Position numbers and translations under genes: made by a program. The notes below the pieces were generated by a model. That model saw nothing but the letters and a program-made list of their open reading frames with translations, was not told the DNA's origin and did not search any database. DNA of 5,157 nucleotides. Origin: Rhizobiaceae bacterium (GTDB taxonomy: Bacteria > Pseudomonadota > Alphaproteobacteria > Rhizobiales > Rhizobiaceae). The stretch is from NCBI GenBank assembly GCA_020696915.1, contig JAJFMR010000280.1:1-5157 (forward strand). The letters run 5' to 3'. The number at the start of each line of letters is the position of its first letter. Position 1 is the stretch's first letter. Below are positions 1 to 5,041 of the stretch, piece after piece.

Positions 1-159
1 CGATCGCCGACGTCAGGATGCACCCAGCCAATCGGTTCAAGCTTTTCATTGGCGTGGCCATCCCAGGTGCCTGTCTTCGCCACCAGCTTAATGCGCAGGC
101 TGGGAGGTGCAAGGCGTCCCGCTCGGTGCGGGCAGCCTTCGACCCGGCCGAACTGCCGG
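1..159 (-). other. Left-edge region; possible 5' end of a truncated minus-strand gene, unresolved
   Basis: This stretch lies downstream of the EamA gene and no gene can be firmly assigned. Two minus-strand frames stay open to the window edge. One starts at ATG 61 (second in-frame ATG at 49) and reads MATPMKSLNRLAGCILTSAI, with a basic start and hydrophobic run like a signal peptide. The other could start at GTG 83 and contains GTWDGHANEKLEPIGWVHP, a compositionally ordinary soluble sequence, but it has no good Shine-Dalgarno and stays open backwards into the EamA gene. They overlap in different frames, so at most one is real. I recognise neither. Confidence 0.25.
131..157 (-). terminator. Possible hairpin terminator after the EamA gene
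   Basis: On the minus strand, 2 nt after the EamA stop codon, GGCAG-TTCG can pair with CGAA-(GG)-CTGCC around a 7-nt loop. That is nine pairs with a 2-nt bulge. No U-tract follows, so an intrinsic terminator is only suggested by position and fold; it could simply be a 3'-end hairpin. Confidence 0.25.
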
Positions 160-1008
160 TCAGCGCCTCGTCGCCAGCGCGACGCCGAAGGTCGCGAGCG
201 CCATGCCGCCGATCTGCACCAGCGAGAGCGTCTCGCCAAAGACCGGCCAGGCGATGATCGCTGTCACCGCCGGCACCAGGTAGAAGAACGACGCCACCCT
301 CGCCATGGCGCCGTCGCGGATCATCAGCATGAGGAGGAAAATCGCCCCTATCGACAGCACCAGCACCAGCCAGGCCATGGCGAGCACGAGTTCGCCGGTC
401 AGTGTGAAACGCCGGGATTCGAACGCCGCGGAGAGCAGCGCCATGACCAGAGCGCCGCCGGCATATTGCCAGCAGGCGCCGGCGAGCAGGCCGCCCTTGC
501 CGGCGAAGCGCTTCTGCCAGATGGTGCCGGCACTGATGCCGGTGACGGCAACCAGCACGGCGGTCAGCGTGGCCGCGGTGACGCCGCCGCCGGCCGTGCC
601 GAGCTTCGGCTCGAGCACGATGACGACGCCGGCGAACCCCGCCGCCAGCCCGGCCCACTGGCTGGGGCTTATCTTTTCGCCTAGCAGGCTTGCCGCCAGC
701 AGAGAGGTGATCAGCGGCTGCAGGCCGCCGATCAGCGCCGCCAGGCCGGCCGGCAGGCCGCGGCTGATCGCCCAGAAGACGCCGCCCAGATAGACGCCGG
801 CCACCATCCCGTGCAGGGCTAATCGCCGGTCGAGCGGCCGCGATCCAAGCATTACCGTCGTTGCGGCCAGAAGGACGAAGGCCAGCGCGAAGCGCACGGC
901 GAGGAAGGTGAACGGTTCCGCATATGGCATTGCATAGCGCGCGCCGATGAAGCCGGTCGCCCAGAGCACCACGAAGATCGCCGGAATCGTTCGTTTCGGG
1001 AAAGTCAT
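160..1008 (-). CDS. EamA/DMT-family transporter (RhaT/YdcZ-like permease)
   Basis: A 282-aa inner-membrane protein of the drug/metabolite transporter superfamily, which exports small metabolites or amino acids; the substrate cannot be read from sequence. The N-terminus (residues 8-30, IFVVLWATGFIGARYAMPYA) carries the family's W-x-x-x-F/x-x-x-R-Y pattern. Two tandem EamA repeats are visible, about residues 8-133 and 147-280, each with five hydrophobic helices. The first ends in the typical 'LLGEKISPSQWAG..GFAGVVIVL' region, the second in 'PVFGETLSLVQIGGMALATFGVAL'. Length fits the usual 280-300 aa. ATG 1008 was chosen because the 65 codons upstream encode no family sequence and run into the intergenic repeat. 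Its Shine-Dalgarno is weak (GGA four nt from ATG is the best match). It is divergent from the small membrane gene at 1277. Family call is sure; function is not. Confidence 0.93.
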   Translation of the reverse strand: MTFPKRTIPAIFVVLWATGFIGARYAMPYAEPFTFLAVRFALAFVLLAATTVMLGSRPLDRRLALHGMVAGVYLGGVFWAISRGLPAGLAALIGGLQPLITSLLAASLLGEKISPSQWAGLAAGFAGVVIVLEPKLGTAGGGVTAATLTAVLVAVTGISAGTIWQKRFAGKGGLLAGACWQYAGGALVMALLSAAFESRRFTLTGELVLAMAWLVLVLSIGAIFLLMLMIRDGAMARVASFFYLVPAVTAIIAWPVFGETLSLVQIGGMALATFGVALATRR

Positions 1009-1085
1009 TGGTCCGTCGAAAAGTCCGGTCGGGGGGCGAATTGAAAACAGGCTGATTCCGGTCTTTTGCCGCAGTGGCCCTAAAT

Positions 1086-1183
1086 CAATTCCAGCAAAGG
1101 TGCACAGTGGTTTTGCGTCTGGAATTGCGAGAAAACAAGAAGAAGAGCATTCCCGCGCAATTGGAGAAAAGCCAAAACGCTCT
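1086..1183. repeat. Rhizobial-type intergenic mosaic palindromic repeat (RIME-like)
   Basis: Two palindromic modules lie side by side in the divergent intergenic region. Module 1 has perfect 9-bp arms, CAATTCCAG (1086-1094) and CTGGAATTG (1119-1127), with an inner CAAA/TTTG pairing and a GTGCAC core. Module 2 has 8-bp arms AGAGCATT (1144-1151) and AACGCTCT (1176-1183) with one mismatch. A near-direct repeat links them: AATTGCGAGAAAA (1123-1135) and AATTGGAGAAAA (1159-1170). By hand count 1081-1140 is about 42% GC, far below the flanking genes. The wording (GGAATTGCG-AAAACA followed by an AGAGC...GCTCT hairpin) matches my recollection of a repeat family common between rhizobial genes; membership in the named RIME class is inference. 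It may fold in RNA or act as a nonautonomous element; no coding is seen. Confidence 0.6.
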
Positions 1184-1264
1184 AATGCCGAACACTCCGG
1201 CAATCAAAGCGAAACGATTGCACTCTAGCCTGACGGCGATCGAATGGGCGGTGCTGCTGCCGCC

Positions 1265-1270
1265 GAGAGG
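1265..1270 (+). promoter_or_regulatory. Ribosome binding site that sets the small membrane gene's start
   Basis: GAGAGG lies 6 nt before ATG 1277. The alternative in-frame ATG at 1244 would add 11 residues, includes this site inside the coding region, and has no comparable site of its own. This decides for ATG 1277. Confidence 0.7.
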
Positions 1271-1276
1271 CTCGTC

Positions 1277-1561
1277 ATGATCTGGAATCTCGATTCCGGC
1301 TGGCTTATGATGGCTCTGGCGTCGGTGGCCGTCATGGCATTCTTCTTCGGGTCTGCGCTCCACGCCATCATGCGCGAGGATGGCTTCGGCCCGACCGGCA
1401 ACATGCTCCTCTTCACGGTTGGCTTCTTCGCCGCGGTGATCATCGCCAACACCTACGGCATCAGCCTGCGCGATCTGAAGGTTGCGGTCGGCTACGGACT
1501 TGGCGGCGCGTTCGCCCTGGTGAGTTCGCTGGCGCTCGTCAAGGCTGGCCTGCGCCTGTAA
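1277..1561 (+). CDS. Small three-helix integral membrane protein, unknown function
   Basis: A 94-aa protein I cannot assign to a named family. Three hydrophobic helices are visible: about residues 9-29 (WLMMALASVAVMAFFFG), 42-60 (NMLLFTVGFFAAVIIAN) and 68-90 (VAVGYGLGGAFALVSSLALV). Between helices 1 and 2 is a short charged/glycine loop, HAIMREDGFGPTGN; between 2 and 3, TYGISLRDLK. There are no cysteines and no signal-peptidase site. The start follows from the GAGAGG Shine-Dalgarno 6 nt upstream; an 11-residue longer start at 1244 is less likely. It stands alone: EamA diverges upstream behind a repeat, and gluQRS converges on it with only 28 bp between stops. Codon use matches the neighbours, so it looks resident. 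The coding call is well supported by hydrophobic pattern and RBS; the role is unknown. Confidence 0.75.
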   Translation: MIWNLDSGWLMMALASVAVMAFFFGSALHAIMREDGFGPTGNMLLFTVGFFAAVIIANTYGISLRDLKVAVGYGLGGAFALVSSLALVKAGLRL

Positions 1562-1589
1562 GCCAGCCGCGGGATCCGCTCGCGAACGT

Positions 1590-2468
1590 TCAGCCAATCC
1601 CCAGCCGCCGCTTCACGTCACCAGGCGTCAAGCCGGCTTCGCGAAGTGCTGCAAGGCCGGTGTCGCGAAAGCTCTTGGAGAGTTTCCGGCCATCCGCCCC
1701 GACGATCAGTCGGTGGTGGAAGTAAGCGGGGACCGGCAATCCGAGCAGTTCCTGGAGAAGCCGCTGGACGCCGGTCGCCGCATGAAGGTCGCGGCCGCGG
1801 ACGACGCGGCTCACGCCCTGCACCGCGTCGTCGACGACGACCGAGAGATGATAGCTGGTGGGCACGTCTCGGCGGGCGAGCACCACGTCGCCCCAGTCCT
1901 GCGGCCGCGCCTCGATCTCCATCGATGCCGTCATGGCCTCGCCGGTGAACTCGCTCCAGTAGAGTGTCCGGCCAAGGCTGGACAGCGCGGCGGCCGTGTC
2001 CAGTCGCCAGGCAAAAGGCTCTCCGGCGGCCACGCGGCGGCGTCGCTCGGACGGCGCGAGCGTTCTGTCCACACCCGGATAGAGCGGCACCCCGTCGGGG
2101 TCCCTTGGCCACCTCCGGCCGCGCCGTTCCATGGCGGCGATCTGGTCCCGGACCTCACCGCGGCTCATGAAGGCGGGGTAGACGAGATCGTCGCGGATGA
2201 GCTCGTCGAGCGCTGCCGCATAGTCCGCGAAATGTTCGGACTGGCGGCGCACCGGCGTCTCCCAGCGAACTCCGAGCCAGGCGAGATCCCGGTATATGCC
2301 CTCCTCGAAGCGCTTCGTGGAGCGTTCGATGTCGATATCCTCGATGCGCAGCAGGAGCCGGCCGCCGCTTTCGGCAGCCATTGCCAGGTTGAGCAGCGCC
2401 GAAAAGGCATGGCCGAGATGCAGCTCGCCGTTCGGGCTGGGCGCGAAACGAAAGACCGGGACACTCAC
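1590..2468 (-). CDS. gluQRS: Glutamyl-queuosine tRNA(Asp) synthetase GluQRS
   Basis: A 292-aa cytoplasmic paralog of the glutamyl-tRNA synthetase catalytic domain. The family activates glutamate without tRNA and attaches it to the queuosine base at position 34 of tRNA(Asp). Visible class I features: RFAPSPNG at 7-14, HIGH-type HLGH at 17-20, RIEDID at 41-46, the SYHLSVVVDDAVQGVSRVVR block at 205-224, and KMSKS-type KLSKS at 262-266. It stops soon after KLSKS, so the anticodon-binding domain of a true GluRS is absent, as expected for GluQRS. Oddity: the family's zinc ligands are missing. The usual CxC region reads YPAFMSR (97-103) and the usual YPGTCR reads YPGVDR (130-135), and there is no cysteine anywhere in the protein. 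Start is GTG 2468; no other start precedes the HLGH motif and no clear Shine-Dalgarno is seen. It is divergent from the glycosylase gene, not next to dksA as in enterics. Confidence 0.95.
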   Translation of the reverse strand: MSVPVFRFAPSPNGELHLGHAFSALLNLAMAAESGGRLLLRIEDIDIERSTKRFEEGIYRDLAWLGVRWETPVRRQSEHFADYAAALDELIRDDLVYPAFMSRGEVRDQIAAMERRGRRWPRDPDGVPLYPGVDRTLAPSERRRRVAAGEPFAWRLDTAAALSSLGRTLYWSEFTGEAMTASMEIEARPQDWGDVVLARRDVPTSYHLSVVVDDAVQGVSRVVRGRDLHAATGVQRLLQELLGLPVPAYFHHRLIVGADGRKLSKSFRDTGLAALREAGLTPGDVKRRLGIG

Positions 2469-2507
2469 CGGTGGAAACCAATTCGGGTTGTTTGGGCCGT
2501 TCGGCGA

Positions 2508-2536
2508 TTGCTACGGTGCCGGGCAACGTTCGACAA
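2508..2536 (-). promoter_or_regulatory. Possible sigma-70-type promoter for gluQRS
   Basis: On the minus strand TTGTCG (2536-2531) and TAGCAA (2513-2508) are separated by exactly 17 nt. They match 4 of 6 and 3 of 6 bases of the consensus -35 and -10. Initiation would fall near 2501, giving a leader of about 33 nt before GTG 2468. The 85-bp divergent gap must also hold the glycosylase promoter; TTGTTT with TACGGT 18 nt on is the best plus-strand pair I see and is weak. Confidence 0.3.
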
Positions 2537-2553
2537 GGGACCGGTCTTGGAGC

Positions 2554-3222
2554 ATGCGCCGAATATCGACGAGGAGCGACATCGAAACGGCGCTGGATGC
2601 GCTTTGCAAGGCCGATCCGCGCCTCCGGACGATCAGGCAGCGCGCCGGACAGGTCCCGCTGCGGCTGGCGCCGCCCGGCTTTGTCAGCCTGGCGTCGATC
2701 GTCGTTTCGCAGCAGGTTTCGCGGGTCAGCGCCGACGCGATCTTCCGTCGCCTGGCTCGCCTCGTCGACCCGCTCACCCCGCAGGCGGTGCTGGCCTCGG
2801 CCGACGGAGTTTTCCGCGAGGCCGGACTGTCGCGGCCGAAGCAGCGGGCCATTGTCGCGGCAGCCGCGGCGGCGCGCGACGGCCTCGACCTCGAAGGACT
2901 GTGCTCGCTCGACGCCGCCGAGGCGAGCGCCGCGCTGACCGCGATCCCCGGGATCGGCCCGTGGACGGCGCAATGTTACCTGCTGTTTGCGGCCGGCCAC
3001 GCGGATCTCTTTCCGGCGCGCGATGTCGCGCTGCAGACGGCGGTCGGCCATGCGCTCGGTCTCGAGCCGCGGCCCGGCGAACGGGCACTGGCGAAACTTG
3101 CCGAATCATGGTCGCCTTTCAGGGGCGTCGCGGCGCGGCTTTTTTGGGCGTATTACCGGGAAGTCAGGGGCAAGGACGGAGCGCCGCCGCTCCAAATCGC
3201 TGAAAAAAGTCGGGAATCCTGA
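2554..3222 (+). CDS. AlkA-type DNA-3-methyladenine glycosylase (HhH-GPD superfamily)
   Basis: A 222-aa base-excision repair enzyme that removes alkylated purines such as 3-methyladenine, leaving an abasic site. It shows SIVVSQQVS (48-56), the block equivalent to AlkA's QQIS region, then the helix-hairpin-helix LTAIPGIGPWTAQ (128-140), then FPARDVALQ (153-161). Asp157 aligns with the catalytic Asp of AlkA (D238 in E. coli). There are no FeS-cluster cysteines, which argues against MutY/Nth. It is about 60 aa shorter than E. coli AlkA and lacks that protein's N-terminal TBP-like domain, resembling compact AlkA2/Mag1-type enzymes. Start ATG 2554: GGAG sits only 1 nt upstream and AAGGGA 13 nt upstream, so the RBS is poorly spaced, but longer in-frame sequence upstream is not family-like and overlaps gluQRS. 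I see no Ada box, so adaptive-response control is unproven. Annotated alternatively as DNA-3-methyladenine glycosylase 2. Confidence 0.92.
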   Translation: MRRISTRSDIETALDALCKADPRLRTIRQRAGQVPLRLAPPGFVSLASIVVSQQVSRVSADAIFRRLARLVDPLTPQAVLASADGVFREAGLSRPKQRAIVAAAAAARDGLDLEGLCSLDAAEASAALTAIPGIGPWTAQCYLLFAAGHADLFPARDVALQTAVGHALGLEPRPGERALAKLAESWSPFRGVAARLFWAYYREVRGKDGAPPLQIAEKSRES

Positions 3223-3223
3223 C
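3203..3223 (-). terminator. Possible minus-strand intrinsic terminator overlapping the glycosylase stop codon
   Basis: Read on the minus strand, GTCAGG-ATT-CCCGAC folds into a six-position stem with one A-C mismatch and a 3-nt loop, followed directly by six T. On the plus strand the same stem has a G-U wobble instead but only three T follow. The better U-tract therefore faces leftward, where it would stop antisense transcripts that run over the HNH gene from dsbB. The stem is short, so this is tentative. Confidence 0.3.
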
Positions 3224-3254
3224 GTTTCGCCGGCTGTTGCCGCCATCAATCCGC

Positions 3255-3284
3255 TTCACATCAGTGTCATGTCGGGCTTAGATT
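3255..3284 (+). promoter_or_regulatory. Probable sigma-70-type promoter for the HNH gene
   Basis: TTCACA at 3255-3260 matches the -35 consensus at 5 of 6 bases. TAGATT at 3279-3284 matches the -10 at 4 of 6, with an 18-nt spacer. Transcription would begin around 3291, giving a leader of about 37 nt that carries the GGAGAGAGGA Shine-Dalgarno stretch (3308-3317). It lies in the 105-bp gap after the glycosylase gene, which suggests the HNH gene is transcribed on its own. Confidence 0.45.
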
Positions 3285-3327
3285 ATCGCCGCCGCCCCGC
3301 CTCGAAAGGAGAGAGGAACTCGACGAA

Positions 3328-3885
3328 GTGACGGTTGCCGTATCTCCCGACGGGCTGCCAGCGCTGGTGCTGAACGCGGACTATCGCCCGCTCAGCTATT
3401 ACCCTCTGTCGCTGTGGTCCTGGCAGGACGCCATCAAGGCGGTGTTCCTCGAGCGCGTGAATATCGTCGCCGAGTACGAGCACCAGGTCTCCTCGCCGAG
3501 CTTCTCGATGAAGCTGCCGAGCGTCGTCAGCCTGAAATGCTACGTGAAGCCGTCACGGCATCCGGCCTTCACGCGTTTCAACGTGTTCCTGCGCGACCGC
3601 TTCCAGTGCCAGTACTGCGGCACCGCCGACGATCTGACCTTCGATCACGTCGTGCCGCGGCACAGCGGCGGGGCGACGACATGGGAAAATGTGGTGGCCG
3701 CCTGCTCGCCCTGCAATCTGAGGAAAGGCGGGCTCATGCCGGCGCAGGCCAGGATGTGGCCGCTGCAGAAGCCGTACCAGCCGACCGTTCACGACCTGCA
3801 CAACAACGGCAAGCGGTTCCCGCCCAACTACCTGCATGAAAGCTGGATGGACTATCTCTATTGGGATGTCGAACTGGAGCCCTGA
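3328..3885 (+). CDS. HNH endonuclease-fold protein, rhizobial conserved type
   Basis: A 185-aa protein with a C-terminal HNH nuclease fold. The zinc-binding CxxC pairs are C94-QY-C97 and C126-SP-C129. The beta-beta-alpha metal core is FDHVVPRHSGG with D106-H107, then ENVV (N121) and CNLRKGG (N130-K133). All HNH core residues are present, so it should be able to bind metal and cut or nick nucleic acid. The N-terminal 90 residues (LVLNADYRPLSYYPLSLWSW, 13-32) are conserved in this group and have no known function. The C-terminus PPNYLHESWMDYLYWD (165-180) is also group-specific. Start is GTG 3328 with GGAGAGAGGA 10 nt upstream; no other start fits. No restriction methylase, phage packaging or toxin/immunity partner is adjacent, so a restriction, homing or phage role is not supported; this type is a stand-alone chromosomal gene, biological role unknown. 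Confidence 0.92.
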   Translation: MTVAVSPDGLPALVLNADYRPLSYYPLSLWSWQDAIKAVFLERVNIVAEYEHQVSSPSFSMKLPSVVSLKCYVKPSRHPAFTRFNVFLRDRFQCQYCGTADDLTFDHVVPRHSGGATTWENVVAACSPCNLRKGGLMPAQARMWPLQKPYQPTVHDLHNNGKRFPPNYLHESWMDYLYWDVELEP

Positions 3886-4404
3886 TCAGCTCCGGGACAG
3901 CGCGCCGCGGAAGGCGATTGCCGCGAGCCCCAGGCTGGCCAGCACGTTCCAGCCGGCAAAGGACAGGCCCAGCACACGCAGCGCAGCCTTGTCGCAGGCC
4001 GGCGGAACGAAGCGGTCGATGGCTTCGAGCACGCCCTTGCCGCCGGTGTCGGCAGGCGCTGCGACGGCCCCGCAATCGGTCGGCCCCGCCCACCAGCCCC
4101 ATTCCACGCCGGCGTGAAAAACGCCGAGATAAAGTCCCCAGACCATGAGCAGCCCGCCCGCGACGAGCAGCATGCGGGTGAGGAGCGGCGGCCCTCCGAG
4201 CTTCGCCGACGCGAAGGCGAACGCCATCAGCGGCACGCCCGCATAATAGGGGATGCGCTGCTCGAGGCAGAGCTTGCAGGGGATGTAGTTGCCGATGTGT
4301 TCGAAGCCGAGTGCCGTGCCGACAACCCCGGCCATGGCGATTGCCAGGAAGAGCGCGGTGGCCGTTTGCGTTCGGCTTGTCGGTGCGGCGATGGCGGCGG
4401 TCAT
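3886..4404 (-). CDS. dsbB: Disulfide bond formation protein DsbB
   Basis: A 172-aa inner-membrane quinone reductase. The family reoxidises periplasmic DsbA and passes the electrons to ubiquinone. Four hydrophobic helices are visible (about 15-33, 51-68, 75-95, 144-165). The first periplasmic loop carries C43-KL-C46 followed by EQR50, where Arg50 matches the quinone-site Arg48 of E. coli DsbB. The second loop carries Cys111 (PTDCGA) and Cys137 (PPACDKAALR). All four redox cysteines are therefore present. The fourth helix has the family ending LGLSFAGWN (145-153). Length matches the usual 165-180 aa. Start ATG 4404 has AGGA 8 nt upstream. The same frame is open far upstream through the yqaA-like gene, but that extension is not DsbB-like. 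It is second in an operon with the YqaA-type gene (23-bp gap); no dsbA is in view. Its stop codon touches that of the HNH gene. Confidence 0.95.
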   Translation of the reverse strand: MTAAIAAPTSRTQTATALFLAIAMAGVVGTALGFEHIGNYIPCKLCLEQRIPYYAGVPLMAFAFASAKLGGPPLLTRMLLVAGGLLMVWGLYLGVFHAGVEWGWWAGPTDCGAVAAPADTGGKGVLEAIDRFVPPACDKAALRVLGLSFAGWNVLASLGLAAIAFRGALSRS

Positions 4405-4427
4405 TTCGTCTGTCCTGCTGGCGCGGC

Positions 4428-5015
4428 TCAGTGCAGATATGAGACGAGCAGATAGAGCGCAATGAGGGCAGCGGCCGCGGCTGCGGCAATCAGGCCCAGA
4501 CGCTTCTCGATGAAATGCCTGATCGGTTCGCCCCAGGTCCTGAGCAGCCAGGCCAGGAAAAGGAAGCGGGCGCCGCGCGCGACGATCGCCGCAACGATGA
4601 ACAGCCAGATGTTCACGCCGATGACGCCCGACAATATGGTCACCACCTTGATCGGCGGCAGATGCGCCAGCCCGGACGTGACGAGCATCAGGATGACGAA
4701 GCCGATGCCCGACGAGGCGCGGAGCGCTTCGAAGGCCTCCAGCTTGCCGTAGAACTCCAGCACCGGCCTGGCAACGGCTTCGTACGCGAAATAGCCCAGC
4801 AGCCACCCGGCGATGCCGCCCAGTACCGAAGCTGTCGTGGCGACCATCGCATAGCGGTAGGCGCGATCCGGCCGCGCCAGGGCCATCGGCAGATAGAGAA
4901 CGTCGGCCGGCACCAGGAAGATGGAGCTTTCGATGAAGGCGATGAAGGCCAGCCAGTATTCGGCGGATTTTCGTGCGGCGAGCGACAGGGTCCAGTCGTA
5001 CAGTCTTCGAAGCAT
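4428..5015 (-). CDS. YqaA-family VTT-domain (DedA-like) membrane protein
   Basis: A 195-aa inner-membrane protein of the SNARE-associated/VTT (DedA-TVP38-YqaA) group. Related DedA proteins act in lipid-carrier or phospholipid flipping and membrane-potential homeostasis; the substrate here is unknown. Family marks: acidic Glu29 in a re-entrant-like hydrophobic segment, then FLVPADVLYLP (33-43), SVLGGIAGWLLGYFAYE (63-79), LAHLPPIKVVTILSGVIGVN (116-135) and VARGARF (145-151). The C-terminal helix contains an eight-alanine run (177-184 region). It is about 50 aa longer than E. coli YqaA. ATG 5015 is preferred because GGGGA sits 5 nt upstream; the GTG immediately before it (5018) would leave only 2 nt. 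It is the first gene of an operon with dsbB. A hairpin over its RBS suggests translational control. Confidence 0.9.
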   Translation of the reverse strand: MLRRLYDWTLSLAARKSAEYWLAFIAFIESSIFLVPADVLYLPMALARPDRAYRYAMVATTASVLGGIAGWLLGYFAYEAVARPVLEFYGKLEAFEALRASSGIGFVILMLVTSGLAHLPPIKVVTILSGVIGVNIWLFIVAAIVARGARFLFLAWLLRTWGEPIRHFIEKRLGLIAAAAAAALIALYLLVSYLH

Positions 5016-5041
5016 CACCGTCCCCGGTTTCGGAGACGGTG
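5016..5041 (-). promoter_or_regulatory. RBS-masking hairpin in the yqaA-like leader
   Basis: On the minus strand CACCGTCTCC pairs with GGGGACGGTG around the 6-nt loop GAAACC. That gives ten consecutive pairs, one of them G-U. The 3' arm contains the GGGGA Shine-Dalgarno (5025-5021) and ends on the base just before ATG 5015. No U-tract follows, so it is not an intrinsic terminator. It would hide the ribosome site when folded, which points to translational regulation of the yqaA-like/dsbB operon; that role is inference. Confidence 0.5.

Noticed and set aside
49..793. Long plus-strand open frames opposite the EamA gene
   Set aside because: They mirror the codons of a well-supported EamA gene and contain no recognisable protein or usable ribosome site.
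1009..1203. A 65-residue N-terminal extension of the EamA protein
   Set aside because: It is translated from the intergenic repeat and is not family-like; the first helix starts right after ATG 1008.
1562..1589. Shared terminator between the small membrane gene and gluQRS
   Set aside because: Only a 4-bp GCGG/CCGC stem is present, with no U-tract on either strand.
1713..3203. A 496-codon plus-strand open frame across gluQRS and the glycosylase gene
   Set aside because: It is antisense to gluQRS and out of frame with the glycosylase; its translation is arginine/alanine-rich low-information sequence with no domain.
3328..3885. HNH gene as part of a restriction, homing or phage packaging module
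   Set aside because: No methylase, intron/intein boundary, portal, terminase or immunity gene is adjacent; the neighbours are ordinary chromosomal genes.
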